Shown: positions 1 through 9,120 of the stretch, one piece after another | How positions within the stretch are numbered: the first letter of the stretch is position 1 | Layout: each line of letters opens with the position of its first letter | Assembly (NCBI RefSeq): GCF_900106745.1 | Contig: NZ_FNNV01000020.1 | Coordinates: forward strand, 62,001 to 126,000 | Source: Paenibacillus sp. CF384 | Lineage (GTDB): Bacteria > Bacillota > Bacilli > Paenibacillales > Paenibacillaceae | Length of the DNA stretch: 64,000 nt | Reading direction: 5' to 3' | Notes under the pieces: generated by a model | What the model was told of the DNA's origin: nothing | The model's input: the letters and a program-made list of their open reading frames with translations, nothing else | The model's database searches: none | Translations under genes and position numbers: made by a program

Positions 1-528
1 ATAAGCACCCGGCAGCACATGATCAGGCTGATGAAGCTTATGTCCCTGACCGCCATAGCCGCCCAATTGGCAGCGGACATACCGGCAGCCCTGCTCCATG
101 AACATGCGAACATTCTCTTCCACTTCGCTGGCATCGCGACCGTCGGCATGGCGATAGACGGCTGCAGCATCACGCACTTTCCCACCTAGCAATTCATAGA
201 CGGGTACACCGCATAGCTTGCCTTTGATATCCCACAAAGCCATATCAATGCCGGAGACGGCATTGTTCAGCACCGGGCCGTTGCGCCAATAACCGCTGAC
301 CATAGCGGTTTGCCAAATATCCTCGATCCGTCTCGGATCCTTGCCAATCAGGAACGGCTTCAAATAGTGCTCCACCGCCGCCGCGACCGCAAGATGCCGC
401 TGCGTAAACGTTGCACAGCCTAGGCCATATAGACCGGGCTCATTCGTTTCGATCTTCACGACAACGAGATTAACCCCATCGGGCGCGGTCATGATGACCC
501 GTACGTCCCTGATTTCCACTTGTGCCAT
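1..528 (-). CDS. Enolase-superfamily sugar-acid dehydratase (RspA/mannonate dehydratase-like), 3' end off the window
   Basis: Only the first 176 codons are present; the gene runs off the left edge. The reading frame starts MAQVEIRDVRVIMTAP and continues with the capping domain typical of mandelate racemase/enolase-superfamily dehydratases of the RspA/D-mannonate type, including NEPGLYGLGCATF, MALWDIKGK and the stretch DAAAVYRHADGRD. Members dehydrate aldonic acids to 2-keto-3-deoxy acids using Mg2+; the metal-binding barrel residues lie outside the window, so activity cannot be judged. AAAAGGAGC sits 10 nt before the ATG. It is the last visible gene of the minus-strand carbohydrate cluster, 24 bp after the dioxygenase gene. 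The superfamily is clear from sequence; the substrate is unknown. Confidence 0.85.
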   Translation of the reverse strand, partial: MAQVEIRDVRVIMTAPDGVNLVVVKIETNEPGLYGLGCATFTQRHLAVAAAVEHYLKPFLIGKDPRRIEDIWQTAMVSGYWRNGPVLNNAVSGIDMALWDIKGKLCGVPVYELLGGKVRDAAAVYRHADGRDASEVEENVRMFMEQGCRYVRCQLGGYGGQGHKLHQPDHVLPGAY

Positions 529-552
529 AGAGAGGACAGCTCCTTTTGAACC

Positions 553-1302
553 CTATAGATTAGCTAGCTGCTCTTCAGCATCCGCGGGAATTTCATGCCA
601 GCCGTCGAATTTGCCGAGCAGCTGCTGAATGTAGAACGGTCCGCTCTCACGGAGCTGACGGGAACGCTCGCCGACGAAGTTATCCACCCGATTCTTGCAG
701 AACGACTGCAAGTAGTTATAATACAAGGCGCGCCGCTCTTCAGTCGGATGCACATTCGGCTTCGCTGCATGCCACAGAGCGCCGTGAAAAATGACGGCAT
801 CTCCCGCTTCGACCAGCACATCAATCTGACCTTCGATTTCGCTCAGCCCATCCGGCGGATTCTTCCCAGAGAGATGGGAACCCGGAACGACGACAAGCGG
901 CCCCTTCTCCGACGTAATGTCATCCAAGTAATAGGCGCAGTTGATCGATACCGGAAAATACCAATAAGGCGGCAGTGGATCCGGGTATACATGCGAGTCC
1001 ATATGCCAGCCGACCGGCATCCCTTTGCCCGGCTTTATACGCGTGGCATTCACGCTTTCCATCTGAATGCGCGGCCCCATCAACGCCCGCATCAGATTAA
1101 ATACCGGCGGGTTAACAAGCAGCGGCACAAACGCCTCGTCCCGGTCAATAATGTCGGGAAATTCTCGCGACGTAAAGCCCTCCGATATTTCAATCACTTT
1201 ATCGATTAATGTCGATACATGCGCGGGAGACAAAGCCTGCTTCACGACAAAATACCCATCCCGCTTAAACTGATCGACCTGCTCTTCGAGAGTCATGCTC
1301 AT
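553..1302 (-). CDS. Phytanoyl-CoA dioxygenase (PhyH) family Fe(II)/2-oxoglutarate oxygenase
   Basis: This 249-residue protein has the PhyH double-stranded beta-helix signature: GWHMDSH supplies the HxD metal pair (His100, Asp102), LWHAAKPN supplies the distal histidine (about His178), and the arginines after it (190-191) are placed to bind 2-oxoglutarate. Family members hydroxylate small molecules in the cytoplasm using O2, Fe(II) and 2-oxoglutarate; bacterial homologues act on very varied substrates. It lies between a glycosidase-like gene and a sugar-acid dehydratase on the same strand, with short gaps, so it probably belongs to the same catabolic operon. AGGGGGAATT precedes the start; an ATG two codons later is a weaker alternative. 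Confidence 0.85.
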   Translation of the reverse strand: MSMTLEEQVDQFKRDGYFVVKQALSPAHVSTLIDKVIEISEGFTSREFPDIIDRDEAFVPLLVNPPVFNLMRALMGPRIQMESVNATRIKPGKGMPVGWHMDSHVYPDPLPPYWYFPVSINCAYYLDDITSEKGPLVVVPGSHLSGKNPPDGLSEIEGQIDVLVEAGDAVIFHGALWHAAKPNVHPTEERRALYYNYLQSFCKNRVDNFVGERSRQLRESGPFYIQQLLGKFDGWHEIPADAEEQLANL

Positions 1303-1322
1303 TTCCGAAATTCCCCCTTAAA

Positions 1323-2975
1323 TCATGATTTTATGATGAGCGCCTTGTTCATCGGCATGACGCCTCTTGGACTCACATCAAACAATCGATTGCCGATCCA
1401 AGTGCCTTCGTATCGCTCGCCGGCTACGATTTCTTCCCGCTTCACGAGCTCCGCAGGAAAGGCCAACTCCACCGTCTCCCCCGCTTCCAGCCCCGCAATA
1501 ACCAAATACGGATGTGCAAGCCAAACACTCTGCTTACGCGGCGTATAGCAAGCAATCGCTTCTGCGGACAGCCAGCCCGGGACGCGGATATAGAGATCAC
1601 CGACTTGCTTCGGCTGTACGCGCAGCACGCCGGCCTCCGGCACTTCGTACTCCATCTTGACGTGCTCATTCTCCTTCGTCAGCCACAGATTGACGTAGAG
1701 CCGATCTCCGCTGAGCGAGGTCGCATGATCCCAGACCAAGTACAACCCTCGGCCTCCGGCGGCGCAGCAGCAAGCCATCGTATCCACTTTGCCGCGGTTG
1801 GAGAAATCATTCGGATTCATCCGCCCCGTGAAGCCGCCGCGATAACGCTTCGGCACGTTGCGATACGTGCGCGTCGGCGTGTCCGGCTTATCGGTCACTT
1901 CCCTCGCCCACGACACGTCTCGCACCTGAGAGGCAACGAGCGTATTGGCGAATCGATCCGCATCGTCCCAGCAGGCAATATTGCCGTTCTTCGCCAAGTA
2001 AATCGCCGTATGAATCATATCCGTCGTACAGCAGGTTTCACTGTGCTGAATGACGCCCGGCAGCCAGCGGTACCGCTCGTCTACCGGCTCCTCCCCATTC
2101 AGGCCCGTGCCTTCCGGGAACCAACCATATGTACTGCCCATGCTGCAGGCCCAGTCATACACCTTCTGACACCAAGCGATGAGCTCCGCATCCTGCTTGA
2201 TGGTGGCGTAGCGCAGAATGCCGGCAACTGCGCCCATCTTGGAATGGAAATGACCGTCATCCGGGTAACGCCCCTGCGACCAGAAGCTGCCGTCTGCTTC
2301 GAAGACTCGTGAATGATTCACGACGAAGCGCGTCAGCTTCTCCAGCATTTCCGCGGCAAGCGGATCGCCATATTGCTCATAATAAATCGCCAGCGGCAGG
2401 ATGAAGACGCCTCCGCCATAATGCGTCGGCTCCACGATAAACCCATGTTCCGTATAGATCTCCTCCGGTACCGCCATACCCGGAATATACGTCTCAAACG
2501 GATAACAGATGTAATCCTCACGCTCGACCGCAATGCTCCGCATTCCTTGCAACATCCGTTCGATCCGCGTCTTCGCCTCATCCTCTTGATCGAATTTGAG
2601 CCAGCTTAAGAGCCCCAGAAACACGCTTCGCTGGTCAAACATATTAGCGCCGGCAGGAACATCCCAATCATTGCTCATTCGGTAAAACAGCCCATCCGAA
2701 TCGCTCTGCATCCAGCGCAGCGCATCCTTCATATGCGTCTCTGCATCCCGGCCAAGACGCTCCCCGACGATCTCGCCGCATAGTATCGAGGCATCGAGAA
2801 ACCGGCCAACCGCATCGCCGAAGTCCCACTCGCTATGCCAGGCGAACGATTCGTCACTGCCGATCTTCGCGAAGAAATACGGTAAATGATGATAGTCCGG
2901 ATCAAGCATTTCCTTATAATGATGAATCGCTAACGCGGCCAATTCTCTGTAATCCAGTGCTCTGCCGAGTTCCAC
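1323..2975 (-). CDS. Six-hairpin glycosidase-like protein (GH127/DUF1680-like)
   Basis: The 550-residue protein has no signal peptide, so it is probably cytoplasmic. The first two thirds are alpha-helical with aromatic and acidic motifs (WHSEWDFGDAVGRF, HSETCCTTDMIHTA) of an (alpha/alpha)6-barrel glycosidase fold; the end (YVNLWL, DLYIRVPGW, ETVELAFP) is beta-rich and resembles the C-terminal sandwich of beta-L-arabinofuranosidase-type GH127 proteins. The paired cysteines (SETCC, ACCCAAGG) recall the cysteine-containing active site of that family, but I cannot assign a catalytic nucleophile. It directly follows the permease genes and has a distant paralogue at 7044-8645, suggesting that both trim the sugar imported by the transporter between them. 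Confidence 0.65.
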   Translation of the reverse strand: MELGRALDYRELAALAIHHYKEMLDPDYHHLPYFFAKIGSDESFAWHSEWDFGDAVGRFLDASILCGEIVGERLGRDAETHMKDALRWMQSDSDGLFYRMSNDWDVPAGANMFDQRSVFLGLLSWLKFDQEDEAKTRIERMLQGMRSIAVEREDYICYPFETYIPGMAVPEEIYTEHGFIVEPTHYGGGVFILPLAIYYEQYGDPLAAEMLEKLTRFVVNHSRVFEADGSFWSQGRYPDDGHFHSKMGAVAGILRYATIKQDAELIAWCQKVYDWACSMGSTYGWFPEGTGLNGEEPVDERYRWLPGVIQHSETCCTTDMIHTAIYLAKNGNIACWDDADRFANTLVASQVRDVSWAREVTDKPDTPTRTYRNVPKRYRGGFTGRMNPNDFSNRGKVDTMACCCAAGGRGLYLVWDHATSLSGDRLYVNLWLTKENEHVKMEYEVPEAGVLRVQPKQVGDLYIRVPGWLSAEAIACYTPRKQSVWLAHPYLVIAGLEAGETVELAFPAELVKREEIVAGERYEGTWIGNRLFDVSPRGVMPMNKALIIKS

Positions 2976-2982
2976 CTACTGA

Positions 2983-3861
2983 TCACCCTTTCAATGAGCC
3001 TAGCATGATGCCCTTCACGAAATACTTCTGCAAGAATGGATAAATACATAGAATCGGCGCCGTCGTGACGATCAGCATCGCCATCTTGATCGATTCCGCC
3101 GTCACCGTAATGGCTCCTTGATGCATCTTGCTCAGAACCGCGAGGTTAGACGCTTCATTCGATTGAATGAGGAACAGCAGCATATTCTGCGCCGTCCACA
3201 GCTTCGTATTGGAAATGAACGTAAAGCCCGTGAACCAATCATTCCAGTGACCTACGCCGACGAACAACGCAATCGTAGCCAGAACCGGCTTGGAGAGAGG
3301 GAAAATAATGCTGAAGAAAATCCGGAAATCCGAAGCGCCGTCGATCTTCGCCGATTCCTCAAGCGCCTCCGGGAGCTCCGTCATGAACGTGCGCACCAGC
3401 ATGATGTTAAAGGCGCCGTACAGCCCGGGAATAATATAGGTCCAGAAGCTGTTCAGCAAGTGCAGCTGCTGCAGCGTGATGTAGAACGGGATAAGCCCCC
3501 CGCTCAGGAACATCGGAATGACGATCCACCAGTTCAGAAACTTGCGCAGCGGGAATGTCTTCTTCGTGAGGACAAAGGCAAACATAGCCACGAGCAACAC
3601 TTGTGTAACCACGCCTACGAGTACCCGAGCAATGGTCACGCCATAAGCAAGGAAAATATCTTTATCGTTAAAAATAACGTTGTAATTCTTCCAAGTGAAA
3701 ATACGCGGCCAGAGGTAAATGCCCCCCTTCTGCGCATCCATCGCATCATTTAGCGAAATCGCCAAAATATAAATGAACGGATAGAGGCACAGCAACGAGA
3801 ACGCGAGCATGAGCAGCATATTGACAACGTTAAACCATTTTTCTCCACGTGATCTCTGCAT
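2983..3861 (-). CDS. Carbohydrate ABC transporter permease, LplC/YtcP-like
   Basis: A 292-residue integral membrane protein with about six predicted membrane segments, beginning with NVVNMLLMLAFSLLCLYPF. The cytoplasmic EAA loop is visible as EALEESAKIDGASDFRIFF followed by PLSKPVLATI, the contact site for the ATPase. The ending FVKGIMLGSLKG is typical of the CUT1 LplC/YtcP group. It pairs with the LplB-like permease (3922-4896). No ATP-binding subunit is encoded here; such Firmicute systems commonly share one MsmX-type ATPase encoded elsewhere. The stop is 7 bp before the downstream glycosidase-like gene, so they are probably co-transcribed. Confidence 0.92.
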   Translation of the reverse strand: MQRSRGEKWFNVVNMLLMLAFSLLCLYPFIYILAISLNDAMDAQKGGIYLWPRIFTWKNYNVIFNDKDIFLAYGVTIARVLVGVVTQVLLVAMFAFVLTKKTFPLRKFLNWWIVIPMFLSGGLIPFYITLQQLHLLNSFWTYIIPGLYGAFNIMLVRTFMTELPEALEESAKIDGASDFRIFFSIIFPLSKPVLATIALFVGVGHWNDWFTGFTFISNTKLWTAQNMLLFLIQSNEASNLAVLSKMHQGAITVTAESIKMAMLIVTTAPILCIYPFLQKYFVKGIMLGSLKG

Positions 3862-3921
3862 GTCTACCCTCCTTATTAGACAAATGCTGAGCCACCTATC
3901 GGCAGCTCAAACCAATTGTCG

Positions 3922-4896
3922 TTAAATAAGCGATTCTTGTTTAAACAACTTGGCGATGAAGTTGCAGAGCAGGAATAGAAGCAATCCCACCGTCGCTTGG
4001 AAAACACCCATAGTGGCGCCGAGCGATAGACCCATGAATCCGCCCGAATTGCGCAAATAGCTCAAGATGAGCGTATCCAGAATTTGACCGACCTCTTGCA
4101 CCTGCAGGTTTCCCATCGTCCAGAGCTGGTCAAAGCCTGCGCTCATGAGTCCGGAAGCGCTCAGAATGAACAAGAGCACCATCGTGCCGCGAATGCCGGG
4201 CAGCGCGATATGCCAGATCTGGCGAACTCGGCTTGCGCCGTCGATGCTGGATACTTCGTACAGATGAGGATCGATGCTTGAAAGGGCTGCAAGATAAATG
4301 ATGGCGTTAAAGCCGATATTTTTCCAAAGTTCAGTGAAGATCACGATCGGCAGGAAAGCACTCGTGCTCCCCATGAAATAGAACGGTTCATTCAAGAAGC
4401 CGATCTTCGTCAGCATGTCATTAATAAGCCCGCCATCCGGAGACAGCAGCTTATACCACAGCCCCGCCGCGATAACCCACGAGATAAAATAAGGCAGATA
4501 ACTGATCGTTTGAACGAAGCGTTTAAATACCGTTTGATGAATCTCATTAATGAGCAGTGCGAATAGAATCGTGGCCGGGAAGCCAATGACCAGTTTAAGT
4601 CCGCTGATGATCAGCGTGTTGCGCAGCGCATTCGTAAAGTCAGGCAAATGGAAGATCGTTTGGAAATTATCCATGCCGACAAATTCGCTGCCGGAGTACC
4701 CTTTAACCGGATTGTAATCCTGGAAAGCCATAATAATCCCGATCATCGGGTAATAGGAGAACAACAGGAAGAAGATGAGCCCCGGTATCGCAAAGATATA
4801 CAACCAGCGCTGATCCCACATTTTGCGGCCTATTTTCCCCATGAGAAGCTGTCTCTTGCTTGGCGTGTGCGTCTGCGTTTCAGCGAGAGTCGTCAT
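3922..4896 (-). CDS. Carbohydrate ABC transporter permease, LplB-like
   Basis: A 324-residue CUT1 permease. After a polar N-terminus it has the membrane segment WLYIFAIPGLIFFLLFSYYPM, then PYFISWVIAAGLW and an EAA-like loop LYEVSSIDGASRVRQIWH followed by ALPGIRGTMVLLF. This is the LplB half of the heterodimeric permease; the partner is 2983-3861 and the binding lipoprotein 5008-6741. Gene order binding protein, LplB, LplC is the usual one. A purine-rich site (AAGGAGGGTC) lies just before the ATG. Substrate cannot be read from sequence. Confidence 0.92.
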   Translation of the reverse strand: MTTLAETQTHTPSKRQLLMGKIGRKMWDQRWLYIFAIPGLIFFLLFSYYPMIGIIMAFQDYNPVKGYSGSEFVGMDNFQTIFHLPDFTNALRNTLIISGLKLVIGFPATILFALLINEIHQTVFKRFVQTISYLPYFISWVIAAGLWYKLLSPDGGLINDMLTKIGFLNEPFYFMGSTSAFLPIVIFTELWKNIGFNAIIYLAALSSIDPHLYEVSSIDGASRVRQIWHIALPGIRGTMVLLFILSASGLMSAGFDQLWTMGNLQVQEVGQILDTLILSYLRNSGGFMGLSLGATMGVFQATVGLLLFLLCNFIAKLFKQESLI

Positions 4897-5007
4897 CGCG
4901 AGACCCTCCTTTTCGGATAAATGATGGAGGAGAGCGCAGGAACGCTCCCCTTTCTGCTGATTGGTTTGCGTGTACGATCCAAAGATCGGACATGCAGCAT
5001 TCAGCTG

Positions 5008-6741
5008 TTATTTTAAGCTATCGAGATTAATTGACTTCGCCGCTTCCGTTCTTTCTTCCACGACTTTGTCATAGCCGAGCGCACGGGCATTCTTGCCCCA
5101 ATCCTCTACAAGCTTCTTGATATCATCCGGGTTCTTCGCTGTAATCGACTTCGCCACCAATTGCTTGTAACGATCGCTTTCGCCTACGGTTACTTTGTTC
5201 TCTACATCGCCCGGATCTACATAACGCTGCGGATCGGTAATGAACTCCGTCGGGAATTTGGATCCTAGATTCTTCCACGTTTCGATCATATCTTCGCGCA
5301 TTTCATAGCCGGATGGAGCTTGGTTCTTGATCAGCGCTTCGTAGTTCGGAATGAACGAGTAGACGTCGATACCCAGATGAGCGCGTTTGTTCCAGTCGCC
5401 TTGCGTCTCATCGAAGAAGGCTTTCGTGTCTACGATTTTGCCATCGGCGTTGCGCTCCCATTGCTTGCCTTCCAAGCCGTACTTGGTCAGGATCGTACCA
5501 TCCTCGGAGAGTACATAATCAAGCGTCTTGAAGAAGGTATTGACTTCCTCTTGCGGAAGACCCGCCTTCACGGCCCACAGACTCCAAGCCTCAAGCCGGA
5601 ATTGAGGCAGACTCGGTCCTTGTGCAATAGTCGGATCATACAGCTGAATGCCGACGAACTTCGCGTTCGGATCGGTCTTCTTCATGCTGTCCGTGTAAGG
5701 GTTCGCCTGCTCCCAATAAGCGCCGTGAACGGCACCGATGCGGCCTTGGTTCCCTTTCTCGTCGATCTGGCCTTGCTTGAGCGAGAAGCTTTCTTCTTCA
5801 ATTAAGCCTTCTTTGTACAGCTTGTTATAGAAGGTCAGCGCACGGATTAAATTATCCGGCTGCGACACGTCAGAACGTGCTGCTTTGCCATCAGCATCCG
5901 TGTACCACCAGCCTGTGCCGTTGTTCTGGCCCGGCGGGAAGAACACGTTGATCATGTTGCGGAAGTTCTCGCCGAATGCCGAGTAAGGTACAACCGGCTG
6001 GCCGTTCACGTCTTTGATTTGTTCCTTGAATGCTTTCAGCGCGTTATAGAACTCGTCTACTGTCTTGGGATAACCGAGATTGACTTTATCGAGCCAGTCT
6101 TTGCGGATCCAGATAGTCGGCTGGTCGATTGCGTAGGCTTGCATGTTGGAGAAGTTTTGTGGGATGCTGTACAGCTTGCCATCGTGGGGATTGGTTGAGA
6201 AAGGAAGCAGCTTCTCGACGGCGTGCTTCACATTCGGATATTTCTCAAGCCACGGCGTGAGGTCTTCCAGCTTGCCGCTTTCGCCCATGGTGTTCAGAAT
6301 CAGCTTTGTTTTGCCGTCTGCCCCAACCGCTACGAAATCCGGCCAATCGGAACCGCCCGTGGATGCCCACAGCTGCAGCTTCTGGACGACATCGCCGTAG
6401 CTGCCCGTCTTGAGCACGTCATACGTTAAATTGTTCAGTCCTACGCGCTTCGTCAGCTCGGGGAGGACGATGTCCTTAGCCGGGTCGGCATTATCCCAGC
6501 CCCAGTTGAACGCCGTGATCTTCAGATCGCTGACCGTGCCAAGCGGTTTCTCTTCTGTATTCGTCGCTGCTGCATTGTTCGTCGTATTGTTGTTCGTTGC
6601 TGCTGCGTTGTTTGTTTTCGCTGCATCATTCGTGGCGGTATTGGTCTTATTGTCGTTGTTATTGCTGCCGCTGCAGCCAACAACGCCTAGAGAAAGGGTT
6701 GCTACACTTAACAGAATGCCTACTTTACGCTGGATTCTCAC
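5008..6741 (-). CDS. Extracellular sugar-binding lipoprotein, LplA-like
   Basis: The 577-residue protein starts with a lipoprotein signal ending LSLGVVGCSGS, where Cys23 would be lipidated. An Asn/Thr/Ala-rich linker (about residues 24-65) follows, then a family-1 solute-binding domain (LPEFTKRV-like segment, WPDFVAVGADGKTKL, TIWIRKDWLDKVN). Length fits the large LplA-type binding proteins of Paenibacillus. It captures the oligosaccharide or sugar acid for the downstream LplB/LplC-like permeases. The start is GTG with AGGGGGAATAAC in front. A 302-bp gap with a hairpin separates it from the upstream glycosidase-like gene, which could give the binding protein a separate or stabilised message. 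Confidence 0.9.
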   Translation of the reverse strand: MRIQRKVGILLSVATLSLGVVGCSGSNNNDNKTNTATNDAAKTNNAAATNNNTTNNAAATNTEEKPLGTVSDLKITAFNWGWDNADPAKDIVLPELTKRVGLNNLTYDVLKTGSYGDVVQKLQLWASTGGSDWPDFVAVGADGKTKLILNTMGESGKLEDLTPWLEKYPNVKHAVEKLLPFSTNPHDGKLYSIPQNFSNMQAYAIDQPTIWIRKDWLDKVNLGYPKTVDEFYNALKAFKEQIKDVNGQPVVPYSAFGENFRNMINVFFPPGQNNGTGWWYTDADGKAARSDVSQPDNLIRALTFYNKLYKEGLIEEESFSLKQGQIDEKGNQGRIGAVHGAYWEQANPYTDSMKKTDPNAKFVGIQLYDPTIAQGPSLPQFRLEAWSLWAVKAGLPQEEVNTFFKTLDYVLSEDGTILTKYGLEGKQWERNADGKIVDTKAFFDETQGDWNKRAHLGIDVYSFIPNYEALIKNQAPSGYEMREDMIETWKNLGSKFPTEFITDPQRYVDPGDVENKVTVGESDRYKQLVAKSITAKNPDDIKKLVEDWGKNARALGYDKVVEERTEAAKSINLDSLK

Positions 6742-7043
6742 ACGTTATTCCCCCTGTACATGAGTGATGGAACCTTGCTCAATAAAGGAACACAACTGAT
6801 TTTAAGTAGTAGTGCAGTCCAAGCCACCCGGCCAATCGACCGTGCTCCACTCCCCCTTACTTCATTTAAGCGATACCTGTGTGCGGGATTCTCATGCCCC
6901 CCTTGGCAATGCCAAGCAATCGCAATCCCCATCTATGTGGTACAGGTGATGCGGGAGAAACGGCCTCCCGCTCATCCTCATCCCGGGTTTGTGGCAGCCA
7001 TCCGGCTGCGACGACAACGAAGACGACAACAAAGACGAATAGA
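6742..7043. other. 302-bp intergenic gap with hairpin and short palindrome
   Basis: No convincing gene. Two structures are visible: an inverted repeat GCGGGAG...CTCCCGC (6951-6971, 7-nt loop, no T-tract), which could be an mRNA-processing or stability hairpin ahead of the highly expressed binding-protein gene, and the perfect 15-bp palindrome CTTGGCAATGCCAAG (6902-6916). Short open frames here have poor codon content and no Shine-Dalgarno. Confidence 0.5.
6902..6916. promoter_or_regulatory. Perfect 15-bp palindrome, possible operator
   Basis: CTTGGCAATGCCAAG has 7-bp arms around a single central base, about 160 bp upstream of the binding-lipoprotein start. A regulator binding site is inference; no similar copy was noticed near the other promoters of the cluster. 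Confidence 0.3.
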
Positions 7044-8645
7044 TTACCAATGGACCTTGCCGCTGCGCTGGGCTGCGTATGGAATACCTTGAACCAGCGG
7101 CGCTGCCCCCTGATTCATCCATTCGCGCTTAAACAGCGGATAAATGTGACCCGAAGGTGTAACCGAGATAACGGTGTCACCGCGCCAACGAACGTTGTAG
7201 TCCTGTCCGGAAACATGCTCGACCTTCTCAACCGTGGTTATTGGGTAGAGGAGTTGCACCAGCTGACCCGATTGCAGACCATCTAAGCGAATATAGCCGT
7301 CCTCCGGAAGCTGAACGCTTATGACCTCATCGTCGATGGATACGGTGATATCCTCGAAATTCACCCAATCCGGCACACGTACACGTAAGCTTGGCGCATC
7401 GTGGATGGCGAGCTCGAGCTTGCCCTCATACGGCTGATAGCTGATAACCTCAACCCAATCGCTGCTCCGGCTAAACGACATATTGACGGAAACGATACCG
7501 GCGTGCTTCGTGACGATATCGTCCCAAACCAGGTAGCAGGCTCGAATGCCTGCTCCGAGGCAGCAGCCCTCCACGCTCTCGCGGCAGTTATCCAGCGATC
7601 CCGGCTTCGACCAGGATGCCCAGCTGCCGTACAGCGCCCGCTCGAATTGCGGTTTTTGTGCTTGATCCACGTTCGGCAGCATCGGATCGGTATGTACAAT
7701 TTGGTTCTCCAGCAACTGATTGCGGGCGAACCGCTCTAAGATCGCATAATAGTTCGAATCGATATGCCGGGCGATTAGCAGTCCCAAATGAATGGCATCC
7801 GTAATCGAACAGGATTCGCATGAAGCATCGTCCGGGCCGACGCCATCCGGTATCCAGCCCCACGTGCTGGAATAACGCAGCGTCCAGTCGAAGACCGTTT
7901 TCATTTTCTGAATCGTTACGGTGTCATTCGTCTTCAGGGCACGGCGCATGAGCGCAACGGCCGCTGTGAGGATGCCGCCGGAGTGCGTATGTCCCTGATA
8001 ATGCCCCTCTGCATCGAACGTTCCGCTGACATTCAGCACGAAACGACCCATTCGATCCAGCAAGTCCTCACAATCCGGGGCATCGACGCTTTCAGTGTAG
8101 CGAGCTAATGCCAGCATGATCCCGCCGAGCGGGAAGGTGGGATAGCCGTTGAAGTCACCGAATACGGCATGCTCCATCGTGTTCCAGCCTTCGGCATTAC
8201 GGAACCAATAGCTGTAGTCCTCTTCGTGCTGCAGCTTGCTTCTTATGGCAACGGCGAGCTTCTCGATGATCTCTTGCCCGGCTTCCGTAGGCGAATCCAG
8301 ATACAAATCGACGTAGGCCAGGAGCATCCTCCCCGCCATGAATGGATTCAGAAACGGATCGCATGTATCCAGCATCGCACGCAGCGCTTGTTCTTCTTCC
8401 ACATAATCGGTGGTCCCGGTAATCGGACGGCCGAGTAAATACGCATCCGTAAATCGAGAGCACATATCGCCCAAATCCCAGATATGGTGCTCAAGCTTCG
8501 GTTCAGGCTGTAAGCGAAGCAGAAAATAAGGCCGCATATTCTGTTCCGGATCTAGTCGGTTCGCAATCGCGCTGAAGCCGCGCTCGATTGCTTCCTGCAA
8601 ATAATACGTCTTCGGTCTGCTTGCCATGTGAGCTTCGTTTACCAT
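7044..8645 (-). CDS. Six-hairpin glycosidase-like protein, distant paralogue of the 1323-2975 product
   Basis: A 533-residue protein without a signal peptide. Like the 1323-2975 product it has an alpha-helical barrel region (HHIWDLGDMCSRFTDAYLLG, ESCSITDAIHLGLLIARH, EGCCLGAGIRACYLVWDD) followed by a beta-rich tail (IVSVNMSF, LRVRVPDW, LVQLLYPI). The shared order of a cysteine motif, an xYLVWD motif and an RVPxW motif supports common ancestry; overall similarity by eye is low. It is the first gene of the cluster and reads away from the divergent GntR-type regulator at 9502. AGGGGGAGTAGAG precedes the ATG. A cytoplasmic glycosidase or related carbohydrate-active role is inferred; no catalytic residue is assigned. 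Confidence 0.6.
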   Translation of the reverse strand: MVNEAHMASRPKTYYLQEAIERGFSAIANRLDPEQNMRPYFLLRLQPEPKLEHHIWDLGDMCSRFTDAYLLGRPITGTTDYVEEEQALRAMLDTCDPFLNPFMAGRMLLAYVDLYLDSPTEAGQEIIEKLAVAIRSKLQHEEDYSYWFRNAEGWNTMEHAVFGDFNGYPTFPLGGIMLALARYTESVDAPDCEDLLDRMGRFVLNVSGTFDAEGHYQGHTHSGGILTAAVALMRRALKTNDTVTIQKMKTVFDWTLRYSSTWGWIPDGVGPDDASCESCSITDAIHLGLLIARHIDSNYYAILERFARNQLLENQIVHTDPMLPNVDQAQKPQFERALYGSWASWSKPGSLDNCRESVEGCCLGAGIRACYLVWDDIVTKHAGIVSVNMSFSRSSDWVEVISYQPYEGKLELAIHDAPSLRVRVPDWVNFEDITVSIDDEVISVQLPEDGYIRLDGLQSGQLVQLLYPITTVEKVEHVSGQDYNVRWRGDTVISVTPSGHIYPLFKREWMNQGAAPLVQGIPYAAQRSGKVHW

Positions 8646-8726
8646 CTCTACTCCCCCTGTTTGCTCAAATAAGAAAGTCGACTTCTATTTCACTGGAATG
8701 AATCGCGCTTCTCTACCGACGAAAAT

Positions 8727-8740
8727 AGAGCGCTTACATT
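8727..8740 (-). promoter_or_regulatory. cre-like site upstream of the carbohydrate cluster
   Basis: On the minus strand TGTAAGCGCTCTAT matches 12 of 14 positions of the CcpA box TGWAANCGNTNWCA. It lies about 85 bp before the first gene of the cluster. An almost identical 14-mer (TGTAAGCGGTCTAT) occurs at 61191. Catabolite control is inference. Confidence 0.4.
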
Positions 8741-8885
8741 TCAGGTTTGAAAAAGATTTGGTAAGGGCCTCCTGACATTCTTGTGCATGGAGGTTAATGT
8801 CCACCACCGGCTGCCTCCGTTAGAGTAGAGAATCGAGAATCCCCATTCCCCAGCGGTTGGTTGGCCGCCATCGATTAGTGGTAGC

Positions 8886-9075
8886 AAATGTTGCGTTTTG
8901 TGCAACATTTTCGAGCATTTAAGCCTACAGGGAAGAAATTGTTGCTCGTTATGCAACATTCCCGCTTCGAGTTACAAATTTCCGACCACTTTCTAACCAT
9001 ATGTTGCATTTTGCGCAACATTTAGTCGTGGAATTTAATTCATTCATTTAAATGCTGCAGTTTTTGCAACATTTT
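8886..9075. repeat. GTTGC hairpin repeat, locus 1 (four copies)
   Basis: Four imperfect inverted repeats with core AATGTTGC...GCAACATT at 8886-8911, 8936-8960, 8999-9023 and 9050-9075. Copies are 50-63 bp apart and the intervening DNA is not conserved. The same core occurs at 21715-22246 and 48176-48425. This is the only locus of the family between divergent rather than convergent genes. Confidence 0.8.
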
Positions 9076-9120
9076 CTAAACACATGACATGCCATAAGCG
9101 ATCAGTCAGTACTACTTTTT

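Noticed and set aside
595-1209. Long open frame antisense to the PhyH gene
   Set aside because: It is the shadow of a strongly supported family protein on the other strand and its translation is Arg/His-rich without motifs.
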